The translations under genes were made by a program, and so were the position numbers. Positions 8,225-15,461 of a stretch of 37,862 nt of DNA are shown one piece after another (the first letter of the stretch is position 1; each line of letters starts with the position of its first letter). Below the pieces are notes generated by a model. It was not told the DNA's origin, ran no database searches, and was given only the letters and a program-made list of their open reading frames with translations. Source of the DNA: DATFWC01 sp045801465 (lineage in GTDB: Bacteria; Pseudomonadota; Alphaproteobacteria; Rhizobiales; Xanthobacteraceae); NCBI GenBank assembly GCA_045801465.1, contig JBJMSU010000246.1, forward strand, positions 1 through 37,862, read 5' to 3'.

Positions 8225-8387
8225 TGCCGCCGATTTGAAGTTCCTACACCGCCTGCCGCAAACTCGTAGAGGAACCTCAAATCGAAAAGCGGCACTGGAA
8301 CCATATACTTGCTAGTGCCCCTTTGCTTCCGAAGTTCGTGTCAGAGGGTGCTGCCATGTATCACGAACTTCGCAAGCGCGGCACTAG
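8221..8387 (+). repeat. Composite A+B hairpin repeat, copy 3 (between mptG and mtdB)
   Basis: Hairpin A covers 8221-8298 and hairpin B 8312-8387, separated by AACCATATACTTG, a spacer identical to that of copy 4. The left CTAG supplies the mptG stop codon. The right arm of B has two changes (CGCAAGCGCGG for CGGAAGCGGGG) that break pairing without compensation. It ends 15 bases before the mtdB start codon. Any mptG-mtdB transcript must run through both hairpins. Confidence 0.95.
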
Positions 8388-8433
8388 ACGGCGGGGAATG
8401 CCATGGCCGACAAGCATATTCTTCACATGGTGA
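8356..8433 (+). CDS. Possible 25-residue leader peptide opened by hairpin B, copy 3
   Basis: From the ATG of the hairpin B loop the frame opens MYHELRKRGTRRRGMPWP and stops 31 bases inside mtdB in another frame. It shares its first ten residues, with one difference (Y for D), with the copy 2 and copy 4 frames. It overlaps but does not end at the downstream start, so coupling is less clear here. Translation is unproven. Confidence 0.15.
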   Translation: MYHELRKRGTRRRGMPWPTSIFFTW

Positions 8434-9299
8434 CGCCGCTCAAGCACATGAGCCCGTTCGACGCCAACATGGCGCTCGACGCCGGCTACGATGCGATCGT
8501 CACCTATACCGACGTCACCCTCGAGGAAGTCACCGGGCTGGTGCAGGACGCAATCTTTTCGCGTCCGCCGAAGACCGGGGCGAAGACGGGCATGTTCTTC
8601 GGCGGCAAGAATGCGGTTCTCGCGCTCGACATGCTGGCCGCGGCCAAAAAGGCGCTGGTTCCGCCGTTTGCCATCTCGTTCTTCGCCGATCCGGCCGGCT
8701 CGTTCACCACGGCGGCGGCGCTGGTGGCCTGCGTCGACAAGGTTCTGCGCGACAAGAAGCAGCGAAACCTTGCCGGCCTGAAGATCCCCGTGTTCGGCGC
8801 GACCGGCGTCGTCGGCTTCTCCGCCGCCGTGATTGCCGCGCTGGAGAAAGCCGACGTGACCCTGGTCGGCTACGACGGGATCAAGCGCGTGAGCGACGCC
8901 GCGCGCGAGATCAAGACGCGCTTCGATCTCGACGTCCGCGCCGCCGACGGCAGCGACGACGCCAAGAAGGCCAATATCCTGGCCGACGCCGAGGCCGCCC
9001 TGTGCGCCGGCCGCGCGGGAACCCGCGTCATCTCGCGGGCGCAGCTCGATGCCGCCAAGCGTCTCCTCGTCGTCGCCGATGTCAATGCGGTTCCGCCGAG
9101 CGGCGTCGAGGGCCTGGAGATGAACGCCAACGGTGCCGAGCTTAATGCCCGAGGGGTGCTCGGCATCGGTCCGTTGGCCGTCGGCAACGTGAAGTACAAG
9201 ACCGAGTTCGGCCTGTTCGCCAGGATGATCGCTGCCGAGAAGCCTGTGCGTTTCGATTTCCGTGATGCGTTCCAGCTCGCCCGCGAGCTCAATGGATAG
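8403..9299 (+). CDS. mtdB: NAD(P)-dependent methylene-tetrahydromethanopterin dehydrogenase
   Basis: MtdB oxidises methylene-H4MPT to methenyl-H4MPT with NAD or NADP, the step after Fae in formaldehyde oxidation. The 298-residue protein begins MADKHILHMVTPLKHMSPFDANMALDAGYD in short recognisable blocks, has the nucleotide-binding GATGVVG loop at residues 132-138, and VSFxDP-like FFADPAGSFTTAAA before it. Length and start match methylotroph MtdB/MtdA-type enzymes. The cluster position next to mch and fae favours MtdB over MtdA. GGCGGGGA precedes the ATG. The gene follows repeat copy 3, and its end overlaps the next gene by eight bases. Confidence 0.94.
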   Translation: MADKHILHMVTPLKHMSPFDANMALDAGYDAIVTYTDVTLEEVTGLVQDAIFSRPPKTGAKTGMFFGGKNAVLALDMLAAAKKALVPPFAISFFADPAGSFTTAAALVACVDKVLRDKKQRNLAGLKIPVFGATGVVGFSAAVIAALEKADVTLVGYDGIKRVSDAAREIKTRFDLDVRAADGSDDAKKANILADAEAALCAGRAGTRVISRAQLDAAKRLLVVADVNAVPPSGVEGLEMNANGAELNARGVLGIGPLAVGNVKYKTEFGLFARMIAAEKPVRFDFRDAFQLARELNG

Positions 9300-10407
9300 G
9301 ACCGCCGTATTGATCGCCGCGGCCTCGGGCCGCGCGCTTGCCGCGTCCGCACGGCGTGGCGGGTTCGTCCCCCTCGTCGCCGATTTTTTCATCGATCAGG
9401 ACACGGTCGCGGTCGCGCACGCGTGCCGCCGCCTCGAATCCGGCTTGCGTACCGGCATGCAAGCCCGCGAGGTGCTGGATGCACTGAACGTGCTCGCCGA
9501 CGGCCGGCACCCGGTCGGGATCGTGTGCGGCACGGGATTCGAGGATCGGACCGGGCTCCTGGCGCAGATGGCAGAACGCTGGCCGCTCATCGGCAACGCG
9601 CCTGAGGTCGTCGCGCGGGTCAAGGATCCGCTTGCGCTGGCGGCGCTGTGTCGCGACAGCGGCATTCCGCATCCGGAGGTTTCGTTGCGGCGGCCCGTGG
9701 ATGCCCGCGGCTGGCTCGAAAAGCGTCACGGCGGTGCCGGGGGATGGCATGTGCATGCGGCGTTCCATGGAGACGGAACGGACGGGACCTATTTTCAGCG
9801 TCGCGTGTCGGGCGCGCCGGTTTCCGCCTTGATCCTCGCCAGCCACGGCCGCGCGCTGCTGCTCGGCTGCAGCGCGCAATGGGCGGCGCCGACGCCACAG
9901 GCGCCGTTCCGCTATGGCGGCGCCGTGACTCCGGCGCCGATCACGGCCGCGACTGCGGACATCCTCGCCGGGATGATCCAACGTCTCGCCGCGGCAGTGC
10001 CGCTGGCGGGACTGAACAGCGTGGATTTTCTTGTCGCCGGCGATGCCCTGTGGCTGTTGGAGATCAACCCGCGGCCGGGCGCCACTCTCGACATGTTCGA
10101 GCCGATCCGCGACTCACTGTTCCGACTGCATGTGGAGGCTTGGCGCGGCACGCTGCCGGCCCGTGTGGCGCCTCGCCGCGGCGCCGCGGCTTCGGCGATT
10201 GTTTATGCCGACCATGACATTCCATTCGTTCCGGCTTTGGACTGGCCGGATTGGGCCGCCGACCGGCCGCATGCCGGCATCGCCATCAAGGCCGGTGAAC
10301 CACTGTGCACCGTGACGGCGACGGCGGCCACGGCAGACCAGGCGAAACGCCTCGTCGGGTGTAGGATCGAGACGATCCTCGCCCGGATGTACGAGAAGGT
10401 CGCATGA
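9292..10407 (+). CDS. ATP-grasp ligase of the H4MPT/methylofuran cluster
   Basis: The 371-residue protein starts MDRTAVLIAAASGRALAASA and shows an ATP-grasp arrangement: a central lid region GGAGGWHVHAAF, EKRHGG lysine area, and the metal-binding LLEINPRPGATLDMFEP near residue 260. Genes of this kind are regular neighbours of mtdB and mch in methylotrophic proteobacteria. ATP-grasp enzymes join a carboxylate to an amine, and in archaea a related enzyme, MfnD, links tyramine to glutamate in methanofuran synthesis. A role in building methylofuran or its glutamate tail is therefore plausible but inferred. I use the ATG at 9292, overlapping the mtdB end by eight bases, because upstream methionines fall inside mtdB. 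The stop overlaps the mch start (ATGA). Confidence 0.85.
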   Translation: MDRTAVLIAAASGRALAASARRGGFVPLVADFFIDQDTVAVAHACRRLESGLRTGMQAREVLDALNVLADGRHPVGIVCGTGFEDRTGLLAQMAERWPLIGNAPEVVARVKDPLALAALCRDSGIPHPEVSLRRPVDARGWLEKRHGGAGGWHVHAAFHGDGTDGTYFQRRVSGAPVSALILASHGRALLLGCSAQWAAPTPQAPFRYGGAVTPAPITAATADILAGMIQRLAAAVPLAGLNSVDFLVAGDALWLLEINPRPGATLDMFEPIRDSLFRLHVEAWRGTLPARVAPRRGAAASAIVYADHDIPFVPALDWPDWAADRPHAGIAIKAGEPLCTVTATAATADQAKRLVGCRIETILARMYEKVA

Positions 10408-11375
10408 GCGAGTCCTCCGCACTCGGCGTGAACGCGCGCGCCGCCACTTTGGTCGAAAGGCTCAAGGCGGAGGCGGCGGTGCTGCGCATCGGGATCGGCC
10501 GCGGCGAGCTCGGCGAGACGGTCATCGATGCCGGCAGCGCATTTCTCGGCAGCATTGCGGCTGGTCTGCGCATCGCCGAAATCTGCATGGGCGGGCTCGG
10601 GACGGTCGAGCTCGTCCCCAGCGCGGCGACGCCGCGGTGGCCGTGGACGCTCACGACCCGCAGCTCCGATCCGGTCATCGCTTGTCTCGCCAGCCAATAT
10701 GCCGGGTGGAGGCTCTCGCACGGGGAAGGCAAGGACGCCTTTTTCGCGCTCGGTTCGGGGCCGGCGCGCGCACTGGCCGGCAAGGAGCCGATCTTCCAGG
10801 ACCTCTCCTATCGCGACAGCGGCAAGGTCGCGACGCTCGTCATCGAAAGTACACGACCGCCGCCATCGCCGGTCGTGGAACGCATCGCGCGGGACTGCAG
10901 CGTTGCGACCGAGCGGCTGACCATCATCTATGCGCCGACCCAGAGCCTTGCCGGCGCCGTGCAGATCGTCGCGCGGGCGCTCGAGGTGGCGATGCACAAG
11001 GCGCATGAGCTCAAATTCCCGCTCGATCGCATCGTCGACGGCATGGGGGCGGCGCCGCTCGCCCCCCCGCACCCGGATCTCGTCATCGCCATGGGCCGCA
11101 CCAACGACGCCATCGTTTACGGCGGGCGAGTGTATCTCTACGTCACCGGGTCCGCCAACGACGCGCACGCGCTTGCGAACGAACTGCCGAGCGAGGGCTC
11201 GCGCGACCATGGCCGGCCTTTCGCCGAGATCTTCAAGCGCGCCAAGGGCGACTTCTACGCCATCGATCCGCTGCTGTTCAGCCCGGCGGAGGTCATCGTC
11301 ACGGCGATCGACACCGGCCAGACGTTCCGCAAGGGGCGCGTGGATTTGAGTCTGCTCGATGCCTCGTTCGCGTGA
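10404..11375 (+). CDS. mch: Methenyltetrahydromethanopterin cyclohydrolase
   Basis: Mch hydrolyses methenyl-H4MPT to formyl-H4MPT, feeding the Fhc complex. The 323-residue protein is of normal length and carries family blocks such as DAGSAFLGSIAAGLRIAEICMGG, TTRSSDPVIACLASQYAGW, a central FFALGSGPARALA, and HPDLVIAMGRTNDAIVYGG near residue 230. It is locked into the operon by an ATGA overlap with the ATP-grasp gene before it and a 17-base overlap with the RimK-type gene after it. Confidence 0.96.
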   Translation: MSESSALGVNARAATLVERLKAEAAVLRIGIGRGELGETVIDAGSAFLGSIAAGLRIAEICMGGLGTVELVPSAATPRWPWTLTTRSSDPVIACLASQYAGWRLSHGEGKDAFFALGSGPARALAGKEPIFQDLSYRDSGKVATLVIESTRPPPSPVVERIARDCSVATERLTIIYAPTQSLAGAVQIVARALEVAMHKAHELKFPLDRIVDGMGAAPLAPPHPDLVIAMGRTNDAIVYGGRVYLYVTGSANDAHALANELPSEGSRDHGRPFAEIFKRAKGDFYAIDPLLFSPAEVIVTAIDTGQTFRKGRVDLSLLDASFA

Positions 11376-12300
11376 TCGGCCAGTCTGGCCAGCAACGGCC
11401 GGCGCGCGGATCGCGCTGGTCGCGGATTGCGCCGACTGGCATACCCGCGAGCTCACCCGGGCTTTCGCCGCTCTCGGCGCGCGCGCGGTGCTGGTCACCC
11501 TGCCGTCTTGCGCCATCGAGACAGAACGTTCGTCCGGCCTCATGATCTCCGGCTTTGCCGACGGCCTTCCGGACGCGGTCGTGGTCCGTTCGATGTCGGG
11601 GGGCACATTCGAGGCGGTGACGCTGCGTCTGGGAATTCTCCATGCGTTGCGCGAACTCGGCGTCATGGTGTGGAACGATGCCCGCACCATCGAGCGCTGC
11701 GTCGACAAGTCGATGACGAGCTTCCTGCTGGCGCGCGCCGGCGTCCCGACGCCGGCAACTTGGGTGACGGAGCAGCACGCGGCCGCGCAGGCGATCGTAC
11801 ACCGTGAACTGGCCCAAGGCCCGCTGGTCTTGAAGCCGCTGTTCGGCTCGCAGGGACGCGGGTTGAAGCTGATCCGAATGGCGGAGGACCTGCCAACCGC
11901 CGTCGCCGGCGTCTACTATCTGCAGCGCTATGTTGCCGTCGAGCGCGACGGCTTCCGCGACTTCCGCCTGCTGGTGTCGCAGCGACGCGTCGTCGCCGCG
12001 ATGGTGCGGCACGCTGCGACCTGGATCACCAACGTGAAGCAGGGCGGCCGGCCGGTGGCGGCCGTTGCCGATGCCGAAATGAAGGCGCTGGCGATCCGCG
12101 CGGTCGCCGCCGTGGGCGCCGAGTTCGCCGGTGTCGACATGATTTATGGGGCGGATGGCTGCCCCACCGTGCTGGAGGTCAACAGCATGCCGGCATGGTC
12201 GGGCCTGCAGAAGGTGAGCCCGGTCCGCATCGCCTCGGTCATTGCCGGCGACGTGATCGCCGCGCTCGCCGACAGCCGCCGGCGCGGAGCCGCGGTGTGA
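11359..12300 (+). CDS. RimK-type ATP-grasp ligase (probable alpha-L-glutamate ligase)
   Basis: A 313-residue ATP-grasp protein with the RimK/MptN/CofF layout: ARIALVADCADWHTRELTRA at the start, CVDKSMTSFLLARAGVPTP before the lid, PLVLKPLFGSQGRGLKLI as the ATP-binding strand and loop, LQRYV.....FRDFRLLV, and the metal-binding VLEVNSMPAWSGLQKVSP at the C-terminus. RimK relatives add glutamate to proteins or cofactors; in this operon the likely target is H4MPT or methylofuran, which in Methylobacterium carries a long polyglutamate chain. The target is inference. The ATG at 11359 overlaps mch by 17 bases; a later start cannot be excluded, as the first dozen residues are not family-like. Confidence 0.87.
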   Translation: MPRSRDRPVWPATAGARIALVADCADWHTRELTRAFAALGARAVLVTLPSCAIETERSSGLMISGFADGLPDAVVVRSMSGGTFEAVTLRLGILHALRELGVMVWNDARTIERCVDKSMTSFLLARAGVPTPATWVTEQHAAAQAIVHRELAQGPLVLKPLFGSQGRGLKLIRMAEDLPTAVAGVYYLQRYVAVERDGFRDFRLLVSQRRVVAAMVRHAATWITNVKQGGRPVAAVADAEMKALAIRAVAAVGAEFAGVDMIYGADGCPTVLEVNSMPAWSGLQKVSPVRIASVIAGDVIAALADSRRRGAAV

Positions 12301-12378
12301 TCTCCGTGATTGCCCTGGTGTCGTTCCGACGTGCGCGGAAACATATGAACACCGCTCGTGCGAGACGCCGGCGGCCTG

Positions 12379-12409
12379 TGGGCATGGGTCCCCGCCTTCG
12401 CGGCGACGA
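12379..12409 (+). repeat. Single arm of a GTCGTCCCCGC-type REP-like palindrome
   Basis: The stretch containing CATGGGTCCCCGCCTTCGCG corresponds to one arm of the palindromes at 13958-14045 and 35030-35145. It lies in the 127-base gap between the RimK-type and CitG-like genes, ending about 18 bases before the ATG of the latter. Only one arm is visible. Confidence 0.6.
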
Positions 12410-12427
12410 TCAAGGACGGCGAGCCAG

Positions 12428-13288
12428 ATGACCGATCACGCCGCCAGGATCGCGGCGGCGTTCGCGACCGCGTGCCGGGACGAGATCGATGCCTTGAAGC
12501 CCGGCAATGTCCACGTGTTTGCCGACGGGCACCGCATGACGGCCGCGCAATTCGTCCGCAGCGCGGAGGCCGCCGCCGGACCGCTGACCCTGCCGGGCGC
12601 GAGCATCGGCCGGCGTATCCTCGGCGCCGTCGAAGCGACATTTGCGGCGGTCGGCACCAATACCAATCTGGGCATTATCCTTTTGTGCGCGCCGCTCGCC
12701 GCCGCCGCCGAGCAACAATCATCGGATCTGCGCGCCACGCTCGCGCGGCTGTTGGCAGCCCTCGACGTCGAGGACGCTCGCCTTGCCTTCCGCGCCATCA
12801 GGCTGGCCTCGCCGGGCGGACTCGGCCGTGTGGAGCGGCACGATGTGCATGCGCCCGCGACCGTTTCGCTGCGCGACGCCATGGCGGCGGCAATGGATCG
12901 GGACCGCATTGCGCGCCAATATGTCTCGGGATTCGAGGACGTGTTCGACACCGGGCAACAGGCCCTGATGGCGGCCCGGGCGCGCTCTCTCGACCGCCAA
13001 TCGGCGATCCTTGCGGTGTTCCTGGCGTTCCTCGCGGCCTTTCCGGACAGCCATATCGTCCGCAAGCACGGCTTGACGATTGCCGAGGAAATCCGCCGAA
13101 CCGCCGCCGGTTTTCACGCCCGGTATCAATCCGTGGAGTCTGCCCATCTGGCCAGCGACCTTCTGGCTTGGGACGGGGCGCTCAAGAACCGCAACATCAA
13201 CCCTGGGACCAGTGCCGACCTGACGGTCGCGACACTTTTCGCGGCCCATCTCGGCGCCATCTTGCCGTCGGCGCGCAACAATGATTGA
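12428..13288 (+). CDS. CitG-like (triphosphoribosyl-dephospho-CoA synthase family) protein of the H4MPT cluster
   Basis: The 286-residue protein has the CitG/MdcB pattern: an early EIDALKPGNVHVFADGHRM (KPGNV motif), AVGTNTNLGIILLCAPLAAA as the counterpart of the family's T(N)T...G.I.LL block, SHIVRKHG, and NPGTSADLTVATLFAAHL at the end. True CitG transfers ribosyl-triphosphate from ATP to dephospho-CoA for citrate or malonate lyases, but no lyase genes are present. Homologues of this type sit in H4MPT clusters of methylotrophs without a proven reaction. A ribose-phosphate transfer in H4MPT synthesis is an attractive guess only. The ATG at 12428 follows a GGCGAG sequence. A half REP-like palindrome lies just upstream. 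Confidence 0.82.
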   Translation: MTDHAARIAAAFATACRDEIDALKPGNVHVFADGHRMTAAQFVRSAEAAAGPLTLPGASIGRRILGAVEATFAAVGTNTNLGIILLCAPLAAAAEQQSSDLRATLARLLAALDVEDARLAFRAIRLASPGGLGRVERHDVHAPATVSLRDAMAAAMDRDRIARQYVSGFEDVFDTGQQALMAARARSLDRQSAILAVFLAFLAAFPDSHIVRKHGLTIAEEIRRTAAGFHARYQSVESAHLASDLLAWDGALKNRNINPGTSADLTVATLFAAHLGAILPSARNND

Positions 13289-13329
13289 CTTCACCGGCGG
13301 GGAGAGTCCCGCAGCTATCCGGCCAACCG

Positions 13330-13381
13330 GTCCGGCATCACCTGCCGGACGCTGAAAACAAGGGTAGCCGTTCGCCGAACG
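13330..13381. promoter_or_regulatory. Two inverted repeats in the fae leader region
   Basis: Between the CitG-like gene and fae lie two clean inverted repeats. GTCCGGCA-TCACC-TGCCGGAC (13330-13350) has eight paired bases and a five-base loop. CGTTCG-C-CGAACG (13369-13381) has six-base arms. Neither is followed by a T run, so an intrinsic terminator is unlikely. Operators or leader structures controlling fae, which is usually very strongly expressed, are possible. Function is inferred from position only. Confidence 0.4.
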
Positions 13382-13431
13382 CAAATCGGCGTCGGCGGAC
13401 AGTGTTGCTTTTTCTCGGGAGGAGCGTGGCC

Positions 13432-13938
13432 ATGGCAAAGATTACTGGGTTGTGCGTCGGCGAGTCGTTGGTCGGTGAAGGCAACGAGGTTGCCCATATC
13501 GATCTCATCATGGGGCCGCGCGGCAGCGTTGCCGAATCGGCATTCGCGCATGCCCTCACCAACAACAAGGACGGGTTCACCTCGCTGTTGGCGGTGATCG
13601 CGCCGAATCTGTTGTGCAAACCGCCGACCGTCCTGTTCAACAAGGTCACCATCAAGGGTGCCAAGCAGGCGGTGCAGATGTTCGGCCCGGCCCAGCATGC
13701 GGTGGCCAAGGCGGTGGCCGACAGCGTCGCCGAGGGCGTGATCCCGCAGGACGAGGCCGACAATCTCTTCATCTGCGTCGGCGTGTTCATCCATTGGGAT
13801 GCGGCCGACGACAAGAAGATCCAGGAATATAACTATCAGGCCACCAAGGAATCCATCGCCCGCGCGGTGCGCGGCGAGCCGAAGGCCGCGGAAGTCGTGG
13901 CCAAGCGCGATCAGGTCAAGCACCCGTTCGCGGCGTAG
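13432..13938 (+). CDS. fae: Formaldehyde-activating enzyme (5,6,7,8-tetrahydromethanopterin hydro-lyase)
   Basis: Fae catalyses condensation of formaldehyde with H4MPT to methylene-H4MPT, the entry to the pathway and the main formaldehyde detoxification step. The 168-residue protein is nearly identical in pattern to methylotroph Fae: MAKITGLCVGESLVGEGNEV, AHIDLIMGPRGS with the conserved histidine at residue 22, NNKDGFTSLLAVIAPNL, FNKVTIKGAKQAVQMFGPAQ, VFIHWDAADDKKIQ and a C-terminus HPFAA. I chose the ATG at 13432 rather than an upstream in-frame ATG because GGAGGAG sits just before it and homologues begin at MAKIT. It ends the rightward one-carbon run; a REP-like palindrome follows the stop. 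Confidence 0.97.
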   Translation: MAKITGLCVGESLVGEGNEVAHIDLIMGPRGSVAESAFAHALTNNKDGFTSLLAVIAPNLLCKPPTVLFNKVTIKGAKQAVQMFGPAQHAVAKAVADSVAEGVIPQDEADNLFICVGVFIHWDAADDKKIQEYNYQATKESIARAVRGEPKAAEVVAKRDQVKHPFAA

Positions 13939-13957
13939 CAGGGCAATACCGTTCACC

Positions 13958-14045
13958 GTCGTCCCCGCGTAGGCGGGCCCCATGATCACCTAGGGAAATA
14001 TCGCGATCCTCGGTGGTCATGGGTTCCCGCTTGCACGGGGACGAC
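13958..14045. repeat. REP-like palindrome (GTCGTCCCCGC type)
   Basis: Two arms, GTCGTCCCCGCGTAGGCGGG (13958 on) and its imperfect complement ending CACGGGGACGAC (to 14045), are separated by about 21 bases. The element lies between the convergent fae and exported-protein genes and may fold as a long hairpin at both 3' ends. Similar palindromes are abundant in Bradyrhizobium-type genomes. A second full copy is at 35030-35145 and a half copy at 12379-12409. Confidence 0.85.
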
Positions 14046-14056
14046 TACAGGAGAAG

Positions 14057-14629
14057 CTACCGCGCGCCGGACATCAGCTTGGCCATGCCGACGGCGCTCA
14101 AGCACTCGCTCTCCTTGCCCTGCTGGTCGAGGGAGCGCGCCCGCTCGAGGGCATTCATCGCGCCAGCCATGCCGTGTGACTGGGCGATCTGGCCCTGCGC
14201 CTGCTGGGCTGCGGTCGGTTGACCCTGGGTCTGGCGCTGCACGTCTTGCGGCGAGGCCGCGCTACCTTGCGTTTCGCGGTTCATGGCGGTGGTCGGCGGA
14301 TGCTCCTGCTTCACCTCGGCGCCCCCGCTCGGCATGCTGCTGCCGGTGGTCTCCCGGTTCATGGTCGCTGTGGGCGGATGCTGCGGCTTGCCCGACTGCT
14401 CGGCTCCGGCGGAGGCGGTGCCGCTCTGGTCGGCCTGGCTCATCGCGGTGGTCGGCGGATGCTGGCCCATGCCGGATGTGGCGGCCCCGGATGTCGGTCC
14501 CGAACCGGCGTCGTGGGCGATCAACACCTTGCTCAAAGCATCGATTTCGCTGGTGCACTGACCGGCTCCCGCCGACGCGGGAAGGGCCAGCAGCGCACAG
14601 CTTGCCAAGATGATTACTTTCGCTTTCAT
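14057..14629 (-). CDS. Exported protein with three HPPTTAMNRET-type repeats, function unknown
   Basis: The 190-residue product has a clear signal peptide (MKAKVIILASCALLALPASA, cleavage around AGA-GQ). A low-complexity middle follows in which a unit is repeated three times: GQHPPTTAMSQADQSG, PQHPPTATMNRETTGS and QEHPPTTAMNRETQGS. A glutamine-rich stretch leads to a conserved-looking C-terminus ALERARSLDQQGKESECLSA. One cysteine near residue 25 and one near 178 could form a disulfide. The head QCTSEIDALSKVLIAHDAGSGPT and the tail look like one folded unit interrupted by the repeats. Its role is unknown; it is transcribed leftward toward fae and is separated from the HisA-like gene by about 110 bases. 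Confidence 0.7.
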   Translation of the reverse strand: MKAKVIILASCALLALPASAGAGQCTSEIDALSKVLIAHDAGSGPTSGAATSGMGQHPPTTAMSQADQSGTASAGAEQSGKPQHPPTATMNRETTGSSMPSGGAEVKQEHPPTTAMNRETQGSAASPQDVQRQTQGQPTAAQQAQGQIAQSHGMAGAMNALERARSLDQQGKESECLSAVGMAKLMSGAR

Positions 14630-14739
14630 AGCGCGTCCTCCGTATCGGCTCGCCGAACGAATGGCGGCCCGTACCGGGTCAACTCCCAGTCACGAGGCGG
14701 CGTTCCGTTGCCCGGGATGTGCACGGCAACCGCCTTGAA

Positions 14740-15444
14740 TTACGAGCGCATCTGCAGCTTTTCGATCTCCGGGCCGCGCAACCGGCCATCATGCAGACAC
14801 GACGCAACGAGCGCGCCGGCGATGCCGGCATTTGCCAGCACCGCGAGATCGGCCCCATCGCGAATCCCACCCGCCGCGTAGACCGCCCTCGTGGGCGCCA
14901 CATCGCGGATACCGTAAAGCCGCTCCAGATCCGGGCCGGCACCGCTGCCGACGCGCGACAGCGCCATGACGATCACCCGCTGCGGCCAGTGCGTCGGCTC
15001 GGCCATCAGGCCCGGTGGCCCCTGCAATGACGCACCGCGGAAATCGAGCGACAGGACCACATCCGGATGATCGGCGAAACGATGCACCAAGCCTATATCC
15101 GTCTGCACCTCGCTCCCGAGCACGAGGTGACCCAGATCGGCTTGCAGCCATGCCTCCGCAGCGGTGTGATCGGCGATGCCGCGATCGACCCAGAATGTCG
15201 TACCCGGCAATTCGGTGCGCAAATGCCGCAGGACGGCGCTGTTGTCGCCGGCGCGCTCGATGGCATCGAGGTCGGCGATATACAGCGTCCCAAACGGATG
15301 CACCGACAGGAGTCCGCGGACGACGTCGAGCGGATCGGCGGTGGCGGAGAGCGGGGTGGCGATCGGCCGGTATTCGTCGCGTCGGCCCATGCGGGCGTGA
15401 ACCACGATCCCGCCCTTGATATCGATGACTGGAATGACGTCCAT
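14740..15444 (-). CDS. HisA/HisF-family protein associated with the H4MPT pathway
   Basis: A 234-residue TIM-barrel protein opening MDVIPVIDIKGGIVVHARMG, which mirrors the HisA first strand (IPAIDL..G..V). It continues with LYIADLDAIERAGDN, FWVDRGIADH, LVLGSEVQTD, VVLSLDFRG and a C-terminal phosphate-binding-like VYAAGGIRDGADLAVLANAGIAGALVASCLHDG. It is not histidine biosynthesis HisA, since typical HisA blocks are altered and no his genes are near. HisA/HisF-related proteins of this subtype recur in methanogen and methylotroph H4MPT/methanofuran gene sets without an established reaction. It is divergent from the MfnF-like gene across repeat copy 4. Confidence 0.85.
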   Translation of the reverse strand: MDVIPVIDIKGGIVVHARMGRRDEYRPIATPLSATADPLDVVRGLLSVHPFGTLYIADLDAIERAGDNSAVLRHLRTELPGTTFWVDRGIADHTAAEAWLQADLGHLVLGSEVQTDIGLVHRFADHPDVVLSLDFRGASLQGPPGLMAEPTHWPQRVIVMALSRVGSGAGPDLERLYGIRDVAPTRAVYAAGGIRDGADLAVLANAGIAGALVASCLHDGRLRGPEIEKLQMRS

Positions 15445-15461
15445 GGAGGCTCGGCGCGAAG

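Noticed and set aside
8303..8308. TATACT in the A-B spacer as a -10 promoter box
   Set aside because: No convincing -35 hexamer lies 15-19 bases upstream; copy 2 has CATAAG instead, so the hexamer is not kept.
12300..12427. Possible small gene between the RimK-type and CitG-like genes
   Set aside because: The interval contains only half of a REP-like palindrome and no frame with a plausible start and ribosome site.
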